Positions 43,226 to 51,190 are shown, counted from the first letter of the stretch. The stretch: DNA of 64,000 nt from Streptomyces marokkonensis (GCF_008312835.1 NZ_VSKS01000002.1:310001-374000); one strand, 5' to 3'. Translations and numbers: made by a program. The notes: a model not told the origin generated them from the letters alone.

Positions 43226-44170
43226 GTGACCACCTGGACCGACCACACCGCCGACCGCCCCATCTCGCTCACCGCCCCGAGCGGCATCGACCGCGCCGCC
43301 CACCACCGGCTCGACGAGGCATGGCTCGCGGCGGCATGGAGCCACCCCTCGACCCGCTGCTTCGTGGTCTCCGGCGGCCAGGTCCTCATCGACGAGACGG
43401 CGGACGGGCGTACCGAACTCGTCATGACCCCGTCCTTCGAGGCCCCGCTCACCGAGGCACACCGCTACTTCCTGGGGACCGACGAGGACGGCGTCAGCTA
43501 CTTCGCCCTCCAGAAGGACTCCCTGCCCGGCCGCATGGACGACTCCGCCCGCCCGGCGGGCCTGCGCGAGGCGGGGCTGCTCCTGTCACCGCGCGAGGCG
43601 GGTCTGATGGTGCACGCGGTCGCCCTGGAGAACTGGCAGCGGCTGCACCGCTTCTGCTCCCGCTGCGGCGAGCGCACCGTCATCGCCGCCGCCGGCCACA
43701 TCCGCCGCTGCCCCGCCTGCGGCGCGGAGCACTACCCGCGCACCGACCCCGCGGTGATCATGGCCGTCGTCGACGAGCGGGACCGCATCCTGCTCGGCCG
43801 CCAGGTCCACTGGCCCGAGGGCCGCTTCTCGACGCTGGCCGGATTCGTCGAGCCCGGCGAGTCCATCGAGCAGTCGGTGCGCCGCGAGGTCCACGAGGAG
43901 GTCGGCATCGGCGTCGGCGAGGTCGAGTACATCGCCAGCCAGCCCTGGCCCTTCCCGTCCAGCCTCATGCTGGGCTTCGTCGCCCGCGCCACCTCCACCG
44001 AGATCGACGTCGACGGCGACGAGATCCACGAGGCCCGCTGGTTCTCCCGCGACGAGCTCGGCGCCGCCTTCGAGTCCGGCGAGGTGCTGCCGCCCTACGG
44101 CATCTCGATCGCGGCCCGCCTGATCGAGCGCTGGTACGGCAAGGAGCTGCCGACCCGCAGCGTCTTCTGA
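43226..44170 (+). CDS. nudC: NudC-type NAD(H) diphosphatase
   Basis: The protein has 314 residues. An N-terminal domain (1-130) is followed by a zinc ribbon (FCSRCGER and RRCPACGAEHYPRTDP, about 135-172), the Nudix box GFVEPGESIEQSVRREVHEE (about 208-227) and the NudC signature SQPWPFPSS (about 239-247). It hydrolyses NADH and removes NAD caps from RNA in characterised homologues. GTG 43226 is preceded by GGGGGAG and GGAAG sites. It converges with mycoredoxin across a strong hairpin. Confidence 0.93.
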   Translation: MTTWTDHTADRPISLTAPSGIDRAAHHRLDEAWLAAAWSHPSTRCFVVSGGQVLIDETADGRTELVMTPSFEAPLTEAHRYFLGTDEDGVSYFALQKDSLPGRMDDSARPAGLREAGLLLSPREAGLMVHAVALENWQRLHRFCSRCGERTVIAAAGHIRRCPACGAEHYPRTDPAVIMAVVDERDRILLGRQVHWPEGRFSTLAGFVEPGESIEQSVRREVHEEVGIGVGEVEYIASQPWPFPSSLMLGFVARATSTEIDVDGDEIHEARWFSRDELGAAFESGEVLPPYGISIAARLIERWYGKELPTRSVF

Positions 44171-44194
44171 CCCGGCGCCCGCACGGCACGAAAG

Positions 44195-44236
44195 AGCGGG
44201 GTGGCGGTCCCTCCGACAGGGACCGGCCACCCCGCT
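44195..44236. terminator. Bidirectional terminator between nudC and mycoredoxin
   Basis: An 18-bp stem with one bulged base pairs 44195-44212 with 44218-44236 around a CCGAC loop, between convergent genes. Confidence 0.75.
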
Positions 44237-44248
44237 CCGGGGTACCGC

Positions 44249-44491
44249 TCAGACGCCGACCTTCTGCTTCACCTGCGCCAGCGACGGGTTGGTGAGCGTC
44301 GAGCCGTCGGCGAAGAGGACGGTCGGAACCGTCTGGTTCCCGCCGTTCGCCTTCTCCACGAACGCGGCGGACTCGGGGTCCTGCTCGATGTTGATCTCGG
44401 TGTACGCGATGCCCTCACGGTCCATCTGGCTCTTCAGCCGGCGGCAGTAGCCGCACCACGTGGTGCTGTACATCGTCACAGTGCCCTGCAT
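44249..44491 (-). CDS. mrx1: Mycoredoxin (Mrx1-type glutaredoxin)
   Basis: The protein has 80 residues with a thioredoxin fold: VTMYSTTWCGYCRRLKSQMD with the CGYC active site (Cys 13 and 16), YTEINIEQDPESAAF, the cis-Pro motif TVPTVLFADGS, and a C-terminal helix. CGYC and the family length match mycoredoxin-1, which reduces mycothiol-mixed disulfides using mycothiol in actinobacteria. GAAGGAG about 11 nt upstream supports ATG 44491. It is divergent from uvrD2. Confidence 0.92.
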   Translation of the reverse strand: MQGTVTMYSTTWCGYCRRLKSQMDREGIAYTEINIEQDPESAAFVEKANGGNQTVPTVLFADGSTLTNPSLAQVKQKVGV

Positions 44492-44665
44492 GCCTCTCGC
44501 GCTCCTTCGTCGGCTCGGGGAAGTCCTCGTCGTGGGGGAACGTACTTTAAAGCGCCATCATTCCCGAGGGCGGTGCCGCCGCGGTCCGATGTGATGCCTG
44601 CCGCATCAGTACGACTGCGAGGCCGTCCCTGTGGACAACGTGCTCACCCGTCTCCGGCGACCTGG

Positions 44666-44671
44666 CAGCAT
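44666..44671 (+). promoter_or_regulatory. Candidate leaderless -10 of uvrD2
   Basis: CAGCAT lies 6 nt before GTG 44678. No ribosome-binding site is visible. Confidence 0.35.
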
Positions 44672-44677
44672 GGCCGT

Positions 44678-46882
44678 GTGACAGCAGCAACGCACTCCAC
44701 CCTCTTCCCGCGGGTACCGGACTCGGCCGACGCGGTGCTCGAAGGGCTCGACCCCGAGCAGCGGGCCGTGGCCACCGCCCTGCACGGACCGGTGTGCGTG
44801 CTGGCGGGCGCCGGTACGGGCAAGACCCGGGCGATCACCCACCGGATCGCCTACGGGGTGCGCGCCGGGATCCTCCAGCCCTCCAGCGTGCTCGCCGTCA
44901 CCTTCACCAACCGGGCCGCCGGGGAGATGCGCGGCCGGCTGCGCCAGCTCGGTGCCGTCGGGGTCCAGGCCCGCACCTTCCACTCCGCGGCGCTGCGCCA
45001 GCTCCAGTACTTCTGGCCGAAAGCGATCGGTGGCTCCCTGCCCCGGCTCGTCGACCGCAAGGTCCAGCTCGTCGCCGACGCGGCCGCGGCCTGCCGGATC
45101 CGGCTCGACCGGGGAGAGCTGCGGGACGTCACGGCCGAGATCGAGTGGTCCAAGGTCACCCAGACCGTCCCGGCGGACTACGCGGCCGCCGCCGCCAAGG
45201 CCGGCCGGGAGACCCCCCGAGACCCCGCCGAGGTCGCCCAGCTCTACTCCGCCTACGAGGACCTCAAGCGGGAGCGTGCCGTCATCGACTTCGAGGACGT
45301 GCTGCTGCTGACGGTCGCCGTCCTCCAGGACCGGCACGACATCGCCGAGCAGGTCCGCGCCCAGTACCAGCACTTCGTCGTCGACGAGTACCAGGACGTC
45401 AGCCCGCTCCAGCAGCGCCTGCTGGAGCTGTGGCTCGGTGACCGGGAGAACCTGTGCGTGGTCGGTGACGCCAGCCAGACCATCTACTCGTTCACGGGAG
45501 CAACCCCCGACCATCTGCTCGACTTCCGCATCCGCCACCCCGGAGCCACCGTCGTCAAGCTGGTCCGCGACTACCGTTCGACCCCCCAGGTCGTCCGTCT
45601 GGCGAACGGGCTGCTCGCCCAGGCCCGCGGCCGCGCCGCCGATCACCGGCTGGAACTGATCTCGCAGCGGGCCGCGGGCACCGAGCCGGTCTTCGCCGAG
45701 TACACCGACGAGCCCGCCGAGGCCGAGGGCGCCGCGCGCCGCATCCGTGAGCTGATCGACGCGGGGGTCCCGGCGAGCGAGATCGCCGTCCTGTTCCGCA
45801 CGAACTCGCAGTCCGAGACCTACGAGCAGGCCCTCGCCGACGCCGGGGTGCCCTACCAGCTGCGGGGGGCCGAACGGTTCTTCGACCGCCCCGAGGTGCG
45901 CAAGGCGATCGTCGCCCTGCGTGCCGCGGCCCGCTTCGGCGGCAACGACGCGCTCCTCGACGACGCCCCCGACCTGCCCTCGCAGGTCCGCGCCGTGCTC
46001 TCCGGCGAGGGCTGGACGGCTCAGCCGCCGGCCGGCTCGGGCACGGTCCGGGAGCGCTGGGAGTCGCTGGCCGCCCTGGTGCATCTCGCCCAGGACTTCG
46101 CCGCCGCCCGGGGCGGCGCCACGCTCGCCGACCTCGTGGCCGAACTGGACGAGCGGGCCGGCGCGCAGCACGCCCCGACCGTGCAGGGCGTCACGCTCGC
46201 CTCGCTGCACTCGGCCAAGGGCCTGGAGTGGGACGTCGTCTTCCTGGTCGGCGTCGCCGAGGGCATGATGCCGATCACCTACGCAAAGACGGACGAGCAG
46301 ATCGAGGAGGAGCGCCGCCTCCTCTATGTCGGTGTCACGCGCGCGCGTGCGCGCCTCCATCTCTCCTGGGCGCTCTCCCGCTCGCCCGGCGGCCGGCCGA
46401 ACCGCCGCCCCAGCCGTTTCCTCACCGGACTGCGCCCCGGTTCGGCCTCCGCGGGCCGCGGCGGTGCGGGGGGAAGGGGAAGTGTGGAGCGCGGCTCCTC
46501 CGCCGCGGTACCGGCCCCGGCCGCGCCCACCCCGAGACGCGGCCGGCGCAGCCCCGCCCGCTGCCGGGTGTGCGGCCGCACGCTCACCGACGCGGGCGAG
46601 ATGAAGCTGATGCGCTGCGAGGACTGCCCCTCCGACATGGACGAGGGTCTGTACGAGCGGCTCCGGGAGTGGCGCGCCGACCAGGCGCGGCGCAGCGGAC
46701 AGCCGGCCTTCTGCGTCTTCACCGACAAGACACTGATCGCCATCGCGGAGACGGTCCCCGACGACGAGCACGGTCTCGCCCGCATCCCCGGGGTGGGGAT
46801 GCGCAAACTGGGCCGCTACGGGGCCGATGTTCTGGCCATCTGCGCGGGCCGTGACGTTGCCGGTGAGCAAGATCCGGACTGA
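44678..46882 (+). CDS. uvrD2: UvrD2 superfamily 1 helicase with tetracysteine and HRDC domains
   Basis: The protein has 734 residues. Helicase motifs: LAGAGTGKTRAITHRI (about 42-57), VTFTNRAAGEMRGRL, VDEYQDVSPLQQR, VVGDASQTIYSF and LHSAKGLEWDVVFLVG. A linker of about 50 residues follows, then a zinc/tetracysteine module (CRVCGR and RCEDCPS, about 628-652) and an HRDC domain (CVFTDKTLIAIAETV, LARIPGVGMRKLG). This order is diagnostic of actinobacterial UvrD2, an essential helicase in mycobacteria. It lies directly upstream of the wblC promoter. Confidence 0.93.
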   Translation: MTAATHSTLFPRVPDSADAVLEGLDPEQRAVATALHGPVCVLAGAGTGKTRAITHRIAYGVRAGILQPSSVLAVTFTNRAAGEMRGRLRQLGAVGVQARTFHSAALRQLQYFWPKAIGGSLPRLVDRKVQLVADAAAACRIRLDRGELRDVTAEIEWSKVTQTVPADYAAAAAKAGRETPRDPAEVAQLYSAYEDLKRERAVIDFEDVLLLTVAVLQDRHDIAEQVRAQYQHFVVDEYQDVSPLQQRLLELWLGDRENLCVVGDASQTIYSFTGATPDHLLDFRIRHPGATVVKLVRDYRSTPQVVRLANGLLAQARGRAADHRLELISQRAAGTEPVFAEYTDEPAEAEGAARRIRELIDAGVPASEIAVLFRTNSQSETYEQALADAGVPYQLRGAERFFDRPEVRKAIVALRAAARFGGNDALLDDAPDLPSQVRAVLSGEGWTAQPPAGSGTVRERWESLAALVHLAQDFAAARGGATLADLVAELDERAGAQHAPTVQGVTLASLHSAKGLEWDVVFLVGVAEGMMPITYAKTDEQIEEERRLLYVGVTRARARLHLSWALSRSPGGRPNRRPSRFLTGLRPGSASAGRGGAGGRGSVERGSSAAVPAPAAPTPRRGRRSPARCRVCGRTLTDAGEMKLMRCEDCPSDMDEGLYERLREWRADQARRSGQPAFCVFTDKTLIAIAETVPDDEHGLARIPGVGMRKLGRYGADVLAICAGRDVAGEQDPD

Positions 46883-46896
46883 TGCGAACTCGTCGG

Positions 46897-46935
46897 AAAA
46901 ATAGTTTGCGCATGCCCCGGCAATCCCCATAGGTT
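46897..46935 (+). promoter_or_regulatory. wblC promoter with AT-rich WblC/WhiB7 box
   Basis: AAAAATA (46897-46903) sits just upstream of a -35 TTGCGC (46906-46911), then an 18-nt spacer and a -10 TAGGTT (46930-46935). WhiB7/WblC proteins bind an AT-rich motif next to the -35 through their AT-hook, so this is the expected autoregulatory site. Predicted transcription start is near 46942. Confidence 0.7.
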
Positions 46936-46951
46936 CTTAGGCACGGGGACG

Positions 46952-46971
46952 GCGGCCTTCTCGAAGGCCGC
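46952..46971 (+). other. Leader hairpin near the predicted wblC transcript 5' end
   Basis: A perfect 9-bp stem GCGGCCTTC-TC-GAAGGCCGC lies about 10 nt into the predicted leader, with no U-run. It may protect the 5' end or take part in the riboregulator. Confidence 0.6.
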
Positions 46972-47046
46972 GATTCCGTGTTGTACTTGCATATCCGCGG
47001 ACTGGCTCACCCCAGTCCCCCGAGACGCCGAGAGGAGGCGAGTCCA

Positions 47047-47361
47047 GTGATCAGCATCAACACCAGCTCCGTCGTCAAACTGACCGATCGCTCGGCCGTC
47101 TCCCTGTGCATTCTCGGCGCCTCGAACCAGGGCACCGGTCTGTCCGGCAGCCGTGCCGCACGCCTGGTGTCCTCCCTTGCTCCCGCGGCTCCTGCCGTCC
47201 GTGAGCGGGATGAGCGACCGACCAAGGCACGGGAAGCAGTAGTGGCACAGGCGCAGGCCTATGCCTTTGCCGCGGCCGGTGCCGGATTCCGGAAGCAGAC
47301 GACGCAGCACCACCTGATGTGGGCCTTCCGTGGGCCAGAACCCTGGAGCGATCCAGCCTGA
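47047..47361 (+). CDS. Open reading frame in the wblC leader (candidate uORF)
   Basis: GTG 47047 follows GAGAGGAGG (47030-47038). The frame encodes 104 residues starting ISINTSSVVKLTDRSAVSLC and stops at 47361, only 21 nt before the attenuator stem. The first 35 codons have strong GC third positions; later codons are less biased (GCA, GAA, GTA), so the full length may not be under coding selection. An extension to GTG 46978 is in frame but has no ribosome site. Uncertain: it could be a regulatory uORF, a real small protein, or chance. Confidence 0.5.
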   Translation: MISINTSSVVKLTDRSAVSLCILGASNQGTGLSGSRAARLVSSLAPAAPAVRERDERPTKAREAVVAQAQAYAFAAAGAGFRKQTTQHHLMWAFRGPEPWSDPA

Positions 47362-47382
47362 TGCGATCAGGCCGGCGCCTTC

Positions 47383-47425
47383 AGGGCCGCGGAACCCCAC
47401 CCGGGATCCGCGGCCCTTCTGTTTT
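47383..47425 (+). terminator. Intrinsic terminator (attenuator) in the wblC leader
   Basis: An 11-bp perfect stem AGGGCCGCGGA / TCCGCGGCCCT (47383-47393 with 47407-47417) is followed by TCTGTTTT. It is the only classical U-tailed terminator I noted in the window, and it lies 107 nt upstream of the wblC start, as expected for translation-sensitive attenuation of whiB7/wblC. Confidence 0.85.
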
Positions 47426-47531
47426 CCCCGAACGGGGAGGCAGAGCGAAGCGCCTCGGGACAAGAAAAGAACCCGGTACCAGCCGCCACTCGGCCAACCG
47501 GCCGGAAACGACCAGACGAGGAAGACGAACC

Positions 47532-47900
47532 GTGCAACTCGAAGCGCACGCCCCGTCCGTACCGCCTTCCGACACGATCCCCAAGTCCGGCTCCACGGAG
47601 GACCCGACCTTGACTCCGCTCACCGCGCTGACCGCGCTCGACGACGCCATCGAGAACCTCGGCGTGCCCGTCCCGTGCCGCTCCTACGACCCGGAGGTCT
47701 TCTTCGCCGAGTCGCCCGCGGACGTCGAGTACGCCAAGTCCCTCTGCCGCACCTGCCCGCTGGTCGAGGCCTGCCTCGCCGGCGCCAAGGAGCGGCGTGA
47801 GCCCTGGGGCGTCTGGGGTGGCGAGCTGTTCGTCCAGGGAGTTGTCGTCGCCCGGAAGCGGCCGCGTGGCCGCCCGCGCAAGAACCCGGTCACGGCATGA
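47532..47900 (+). CDS. wblC: WhiB-family regulator WblC (WhiB7 orthologue)
   Basis: The protein has 122 residues. Four Fe-S cysteines are present: PCRSYDPEVFF, then CRTCPLVEAC (C-x2-C-x5-C). The GVWGGE turn follows, and the C-terminal AT-hook is RGRPRKNP. AT-hook plus this spacing identifies WhiB7/WblC, which binds sigma region 4 and activates resistance genes on exposure to ribosome-targeting antibiotics. GTG 47532 has GAGGAAG upstream. Expression is controlled by the autoregulatory promoter and the leader attenuator. Its stop overlaps the next gene as ATGA. Confidence 0.94.
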   Translation: MQLEAHAPSVPPSDTIPKSGSTEDPTLTPLTALTALDDAIENLGVPVPCRSYDPEVFFAESPADVEYAKSLCRTCPLVEACLAGAKERREPWGVWGGELFVQGVVVARKRPRGRPRKNPVTA

Positions 47901-48220
47901 ACACCCCAGGAACGATCGACCGCCCCCTCACGCACGACCCCCAGAAGCAGGCCCCGATGATGCCGTCCACCCACGAGCCCGCAGGCTCCGCGACCGAAGA
48001 CTTCACCACCAGTGGTGCGAACGACTCGCGCCAGAACAGGACCCGAGAAATGCAACTCATCCCAGAAGCCCTGGCTCGTGCGCAAATGCGCGAGCGACTG
48101 CACGAGGCGCAACGGGAGCGCCAGGCCGCGCGCCTGGTGACCGCGCGCCGGATGCAGCGCCGGGCCGAGCGCGCCTCCCGGCGCGCCCGCCGCGCGCTCG
48201 CCATGGCGGTCATGCAGTAA
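47897..48220 (+). CDS. Small arginine-rich helical protein coupled to wblC
   Basis: The protein has 107 residues. The first 55 are polar and disordered. From about 56 (EALARAQMRERLHEAQRERQ) to the end it is one long, very basic helix with alternating Arg/Ala and few hydrophobics. It may be an RNA- or ribosome-binding helix or a coiled coil. The ATG overlaps the wblC TGA (ATGA), so the two are co-translated and should share antibiotic induction. Function is unknown. A perfect 18-bp hairpin ends the operon. Confidence 0.78.
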   Translation: MNTPGTIDRPLTHDPQKQAPMMPSTHEPAGSATEDFTTSGANDSRQNRTREMQLIPEALARAQMRERLHEAQRERQAARLVTARRMQRRAERASRRARRALAMAVMQ

Positions 48221-48270
48221 CCGATCCCAGCTGAAGCGGCGCCCTCCCACAGCCGGGGGCCCAGCTCTTC

Positions 48271-48310
48271 CCGCGGGGGCCGGTCCGTGCGAACGGACCG
48301 GCCCCCGCGG
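48271..48310 (+). terminator. Terminator of the wblC operon
   Basis: A perfect 18-bp stem (48271-48288 with 48293-48310) with a GCGA tetraloop lies 50 nt after the last stop. Confidence 0.8.
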
Positions 48311-48344
48311 TGCGTTGTGCCGGACGGGCGGTCCGGAACGGGGT

Positions 48345-48350
48345 TATCGT
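48345..48350 (+). promoter_or_regulatory. Candidate leaderless -10
   Basis: TATCGT lies 6 nt before GTG 48357, and no ribosome-binding site is seen. Confidence 0.4.
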
Positions 48351-48356
48351 CGCCGG

Positions 48357-48566
48357 GTGACGAGTCATTCCGGTGGCGGTGACGACGACGGCCCCGAGGC
48401 GGAGCCGGAGCGGCTGGTGTGTGCCCGCTGCGGCGCCCGCGCCGAGGACCCGCAGCCGACCTGGACCTATTCCGTGGAGAACGGCGCGCCGCGGTACTAC
48501 TGCGAGCAGTGCTCCCGCGACCATCTGCGGGCGATCGAGGGACGCCTGGACCCGCAGTGGTGGTAG
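48357..48566 (+). CDS. Small zinc-ribbon protein
   Basis: The protein has 69 residues. An acidic disordered N-terminus precedes CARCGARAEDPQPTW and YYCEQCSRDH, giving a C-x2-C...C-x2-C zinc site, and it ends in LDPQWW. No catalytic motif is present; a structural or protein-interaction role is inferred. GTG 48357 has a TATCGT hexamer 6 nt upstream and is probably leaderless. It converges with the ABC1 kinase gene, separated by 13 nt. Confidence 0.8.
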   Translation: MTSHSGGGDDDGPEAEPERLVCARCGARAEDPQPTWTYSVENGAPRYYCEQCSRDHLRAIEGRLDPQWW

Positions 48567-48579
48567 TGGCGCTGCCGGT

Positions 48580-49947
48580 TCACGCCTGCGCGGCCGGCTC
48601 CTCCTCCACCGGATCCTCCGGGAGGAACGCCGGCAGCCATTCCTCCAGTTCCTCCCGCAGCCGCACCGTCGCCCCCAGCTGACAGAGCACGCCGATCGTG
48701 CTCAGGGTCACCCGGTGGATCAGGAGATAGGCCGGGGGCAGGTTGAGCTGCTTGGCCAGCTGGTAGGCGGGGGAGCGGGGATCGGCGATCCGGCCCGCCT
48801 GACTCCGCATCCAGCCGCGGGTGAAGGTGAACTCCTCCGCCCGCGCCGGCTCGATGATCGGCAGGAGGTAGTCGAGTACGGCGTCGGGGTCCAGCTCTAT
48901 GGACTCCTTGACGAAGCCCTCCGTGCAGAGCATCTCGTAGACGGCCTCCGCCTCGCCGTCCAGCGTCATGCGCAGGGCCTCGCCGATGGGCTCGGGCAGG
49001 CCGCCGGGGAGCCGGTCGACGGTGCCGAAGTCCAGCACCCCGAGGCGCCAGTCGTCCTCGCCCTCCGGACCGCCGGGCAGCAGTCGGAAGTTGCCCGGAT
49101 GCGGGTCGGCGTGCAGCAGACCGGTGCGGGCGGGGCCGGAGAACAGGAAGCGCGACAGCAGCTGGCCGGCCCGGTCGCGCTGTGCCTCGGTGCCGTCCGA
49201 GATGATCTCCGACAGCGGAATGCCGTCCATCCACTCGGTGACCAGCACCTGCTCGCACTGGTGCACCACGTCCGGTACGACGACGTCGGGATCGCCGTCG
49301 AACTCCTCGGCGTGGGCCCGCTGGGCCTGGGCCTCCAGGCCGTAGTCCAGCTCTTCCGAGACACGGTCCTTGAGCTCGGTGATCAGCGGCTTGACGTCCA
49401 TGCCGGGAATGAGCGGACCCAGCAGACGGGCGAAGCGGCTCAGCTGGTTCAGATCGGACAGCAGGGCCTCGCCGGCCCCCGGGTACTGCACCTTGACCGC
49501 GACCTCGCGGCCGTCGTGCCACACCGCCCGGTGCACCTGGCCGATCGAGGCCGCCGCGGAGGGCTTGTCCTCGAACTCCAGGAACAGCCCCTGCCAGTCC
49601 TCGCCCAGCCGCTCCCGAAGCACCGTGTGGACGGTACGGGTCGGCATCGGCGGGGCCGCCTCCTGGAGCTTGGTCAGCGCCGCGCGATAGGGACCGGCGA
49701 CCTCCTCCGGAAGGGCCGACTCGAAGACCGACAGGGCCTGGCCGAACTTCATCGCGCCGCCCTTGAGCTCGCCGAGCACCTTGAAGAGCTGCTCGGCGGT
49801 GCGCTGCTGAAGCTCGCGGCCGACGATCTCCGCGGACTCGCCCACGATCCGCTTGCCGAGTCCCCAGGTCGCCCGCCCGGCGAAGCCGAGCGGGAGTGCG
49901 GCCAGCTTGGCGGTCCGGGTGACCGCCTTCCGGGGAAGATCAGACAT
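48580..49947 (-). CDS. ABC1/AarF (UbiB)-family atypical kinase
   Basis: The protein has 455 residues. ABC1 signatures are all visible: the KxGQ motif GAMKFGQALSVFESALPEE (about 68-86), the Ala-rich nucleotide loop KPSAAASIGQVHRA, VAVKVQYPGA with the lysine, EELDYGLEAQ, HADPHPGNF and LDFGTVDRLP. These proteins bind ATP and support isoprenoid-quinone or lipid metabolism at membranes. No C-terminal membrane helix is obvious. The start overlaps the end of the ThiF-like gene by 8 nt, so the two are translationally coupled. Confidence 0.9.
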   Translation of the reverse strand: MSDLPRKAVTRTAKLAALPLGFAGRATWGLGKRIVGESAEIVGRELQQRTAEQLFKVLGELKGGAMKFGQALSVFESALPEEVAGPYRAALTKLQEAAPPMPTRTVHTVLRERLGEDWQGLFLEFEDKPSAAASIGQVHRAVWHDGREVAVKVQYPGAGEALLSDLNQLSRFARLLGPLIPGMDVKPLITELKDRVSEELDYGLEAQAQRAHAEEFDGDPDVVVPDVVHQCEQVLVTEWMDGIPLSEIISDGTEAQRDRAGQLLSRFLFSGPARTGLLHADPHPGNFRLLPGGPEGEDDWRLGVLDFGTVDRLPGGLPEPIGEALRMTLDGEAEAVYEMLCTEGFVKESIELDPDAVLDYLLPIIEPARAEEFTFTRGWMRSQAGRIADPRSPAYQLAKQLNLPPAYLLIHRVTLSTIGVLCQLGATVRLREELEEWLPAFLPEDPVEEEPAAQA

Positions 49948-51190
49948 GCGCCCTCCAAGTACCTGCCGGCCGCTCCGTGTCCGCCTGTCGGCGCAACGCC
50001 TCCGACGGCCCCTGCACAGCCATTGTGTCGTGCGACCCCCCGACCCCGGGGGTGTGTTCTCCCTTACCTTTCTCCCGGGCCCGTCCCGCGTCCTGCTCCG
50101 CGGGGCTTCCGGCAGCCCCGCACGGGCAGGCCGGATGAGGCCACACGGGCCGCGCATGCCAGTGCAGACCGGGAACGGACACCTCCCAGCGCGCGCCGGC
50201 GGTGGACGGGACCCGGCCGTCCAGGAAAGCGAGCGCGTGGGCGGCCGCCAGTCCCGCCACCGCCGTGGCCAGTGTCAGATCGCATGCTCCCACTCTGCGC
50301 TGCCGGCCGGAGCGCCACTGGGCGACGAGTCGCGGCCAGGTCGGGTCCCGGTCGACGCGGTCCTGCTGGAGACAGCCGGCACAGCCCGTCCCGCCCGGCA
50401 GGACGAGCGGACCGACGACGCCGGTTCCCTCCACCACCCCCACGTAGAGATGGGGTGTACCGGAGGACAAAAGGGTTGCGGCTGCCGACGGGTCGGGCGC
50501 GTGCACGGCGACGTCGTCCCGCGGGGCGAGGACCACCAGGGAGAAACCGGGGCCGGACTCGTCGAGGGGCGACCGGGCGGTCCGGCGCCGGGGTCCGTCC
50601 GGCGCGGCCCGCCGCACCACGCGGCGGGCCGCCTCGTCCCGGCGGTCGCCGACGGCCTCGGCTGGCAGTCCGCCCGGGGCGACGTCCCACGGCTCGACCC
50701 GGCCGACGTCACGCACCTCAACCTCGCCCACCCCGGCTCCGGACAGCAGCGCCGCGAGCAGCCCGCCCACCCGGCCCGCGCCTCTCACCTGCACCCGCAT
50801 GCTGCGACGCGCCGCCAGCCGGCGGAGCGGCTCGCCCGGTTCGGACGTGGTGAGGGCGAGGGACGCCAGGTCCGCGCGGAGCCGGTCCAGGACCCCGGTT
50901 CTCTCGCGCAGGGCGTCCGCGTCCGGTCCGCCGCCCCGTGAGTCGTCCAGGAGCCCGGCCCGCGACAGCCGTCGCACGAGCCGGTCGACATGGCCCTCGG
51001 GCAGATCCATGCGCCGTCCCTCCTCGCGCAGGAGGCCGAGGCCGCGGGTGCCGTCGAGCAGTTCGAGGAAGCTGCCCGTGGCCGTGTCCACCGGGCCCAG
51101 CGTCAGCGCGTGCGCCGGCGTCATCCCGAACTGCACGGTGTTGAGATCGCGCCACCCGCGCCTGAGCGCGGGCTTGACCATCGGATGCAT
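49940..51190 (-). CDS. ThiF-like Rossmann protein with N-terminal winged-helix/clamp-like region
   Basis: The protein has 416 residues from ATG 51190 (GGGGG site 7 nt upstream). The first 80 residues (LNTVQFGMTPAHALTLGPVD, then LLREEGRRMDLPEGHVDRLV) resemble the winged-helix peptide-clamp region that precedes ThiF domains in peptide-modification proteins; this is pattern inference. The ThiF domain has RGAGRVGGLLAALLSGAGVG, the nucleotide-loop strand, then LVVLAPRDD and GPLVLPGGTGCAGCLQQDR. Zinc-type pairs GCAGC and CPCG fit an E1 fold, but no catalytic Cys is evident. Coupled to the ABC1 kinase by an 8-nt overlap. Confidence 0.8.
   Translation of the reverse strand: MHPMVKPALRRGWRDLNTVQFGMTPAHALTLGPVDTATGSFLELLDGTRGLGLLREEGRRMDLPEGHVDRLVRRLSRAGLLDDSRGGGPDADALRERTGVLDRLRADLASLALTTSEPGEPLRRLAARRSMRVQVRGAGRVGGLLAALLSGAGVGEVEVRDVGRVEPWDVAPGGLPAEAVGDRRDEAARRVVRRAAPDGPRRRTARSPLDESGPGFSLVVLAPRDDVAVHAPDPSAAATLLSSGTPHLYVGVVEGTGVVGPLVLPGGTGCAGCLQQDRVDRDPTWPRLVAQWRSGRQRRVGACDLTLATAVAGLAAAHALAFLDGRVPSTAGARWEVSVPGLHWHARPVWPHPACPCGAAGSPAEQDAGRAREKGKGEHTPGVGGSHDTMAVQGPSEALRRQADTERPAGTWRAHV

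Noticed and set aside
46952-46971. Leader hairpin near the wblC promoter as a terminator
   Set aside because: The stem is perfect but lies about 10 nt after the predicted start and lacks a U-run; the U-tailed hairpin at 47383 is the better terminator.
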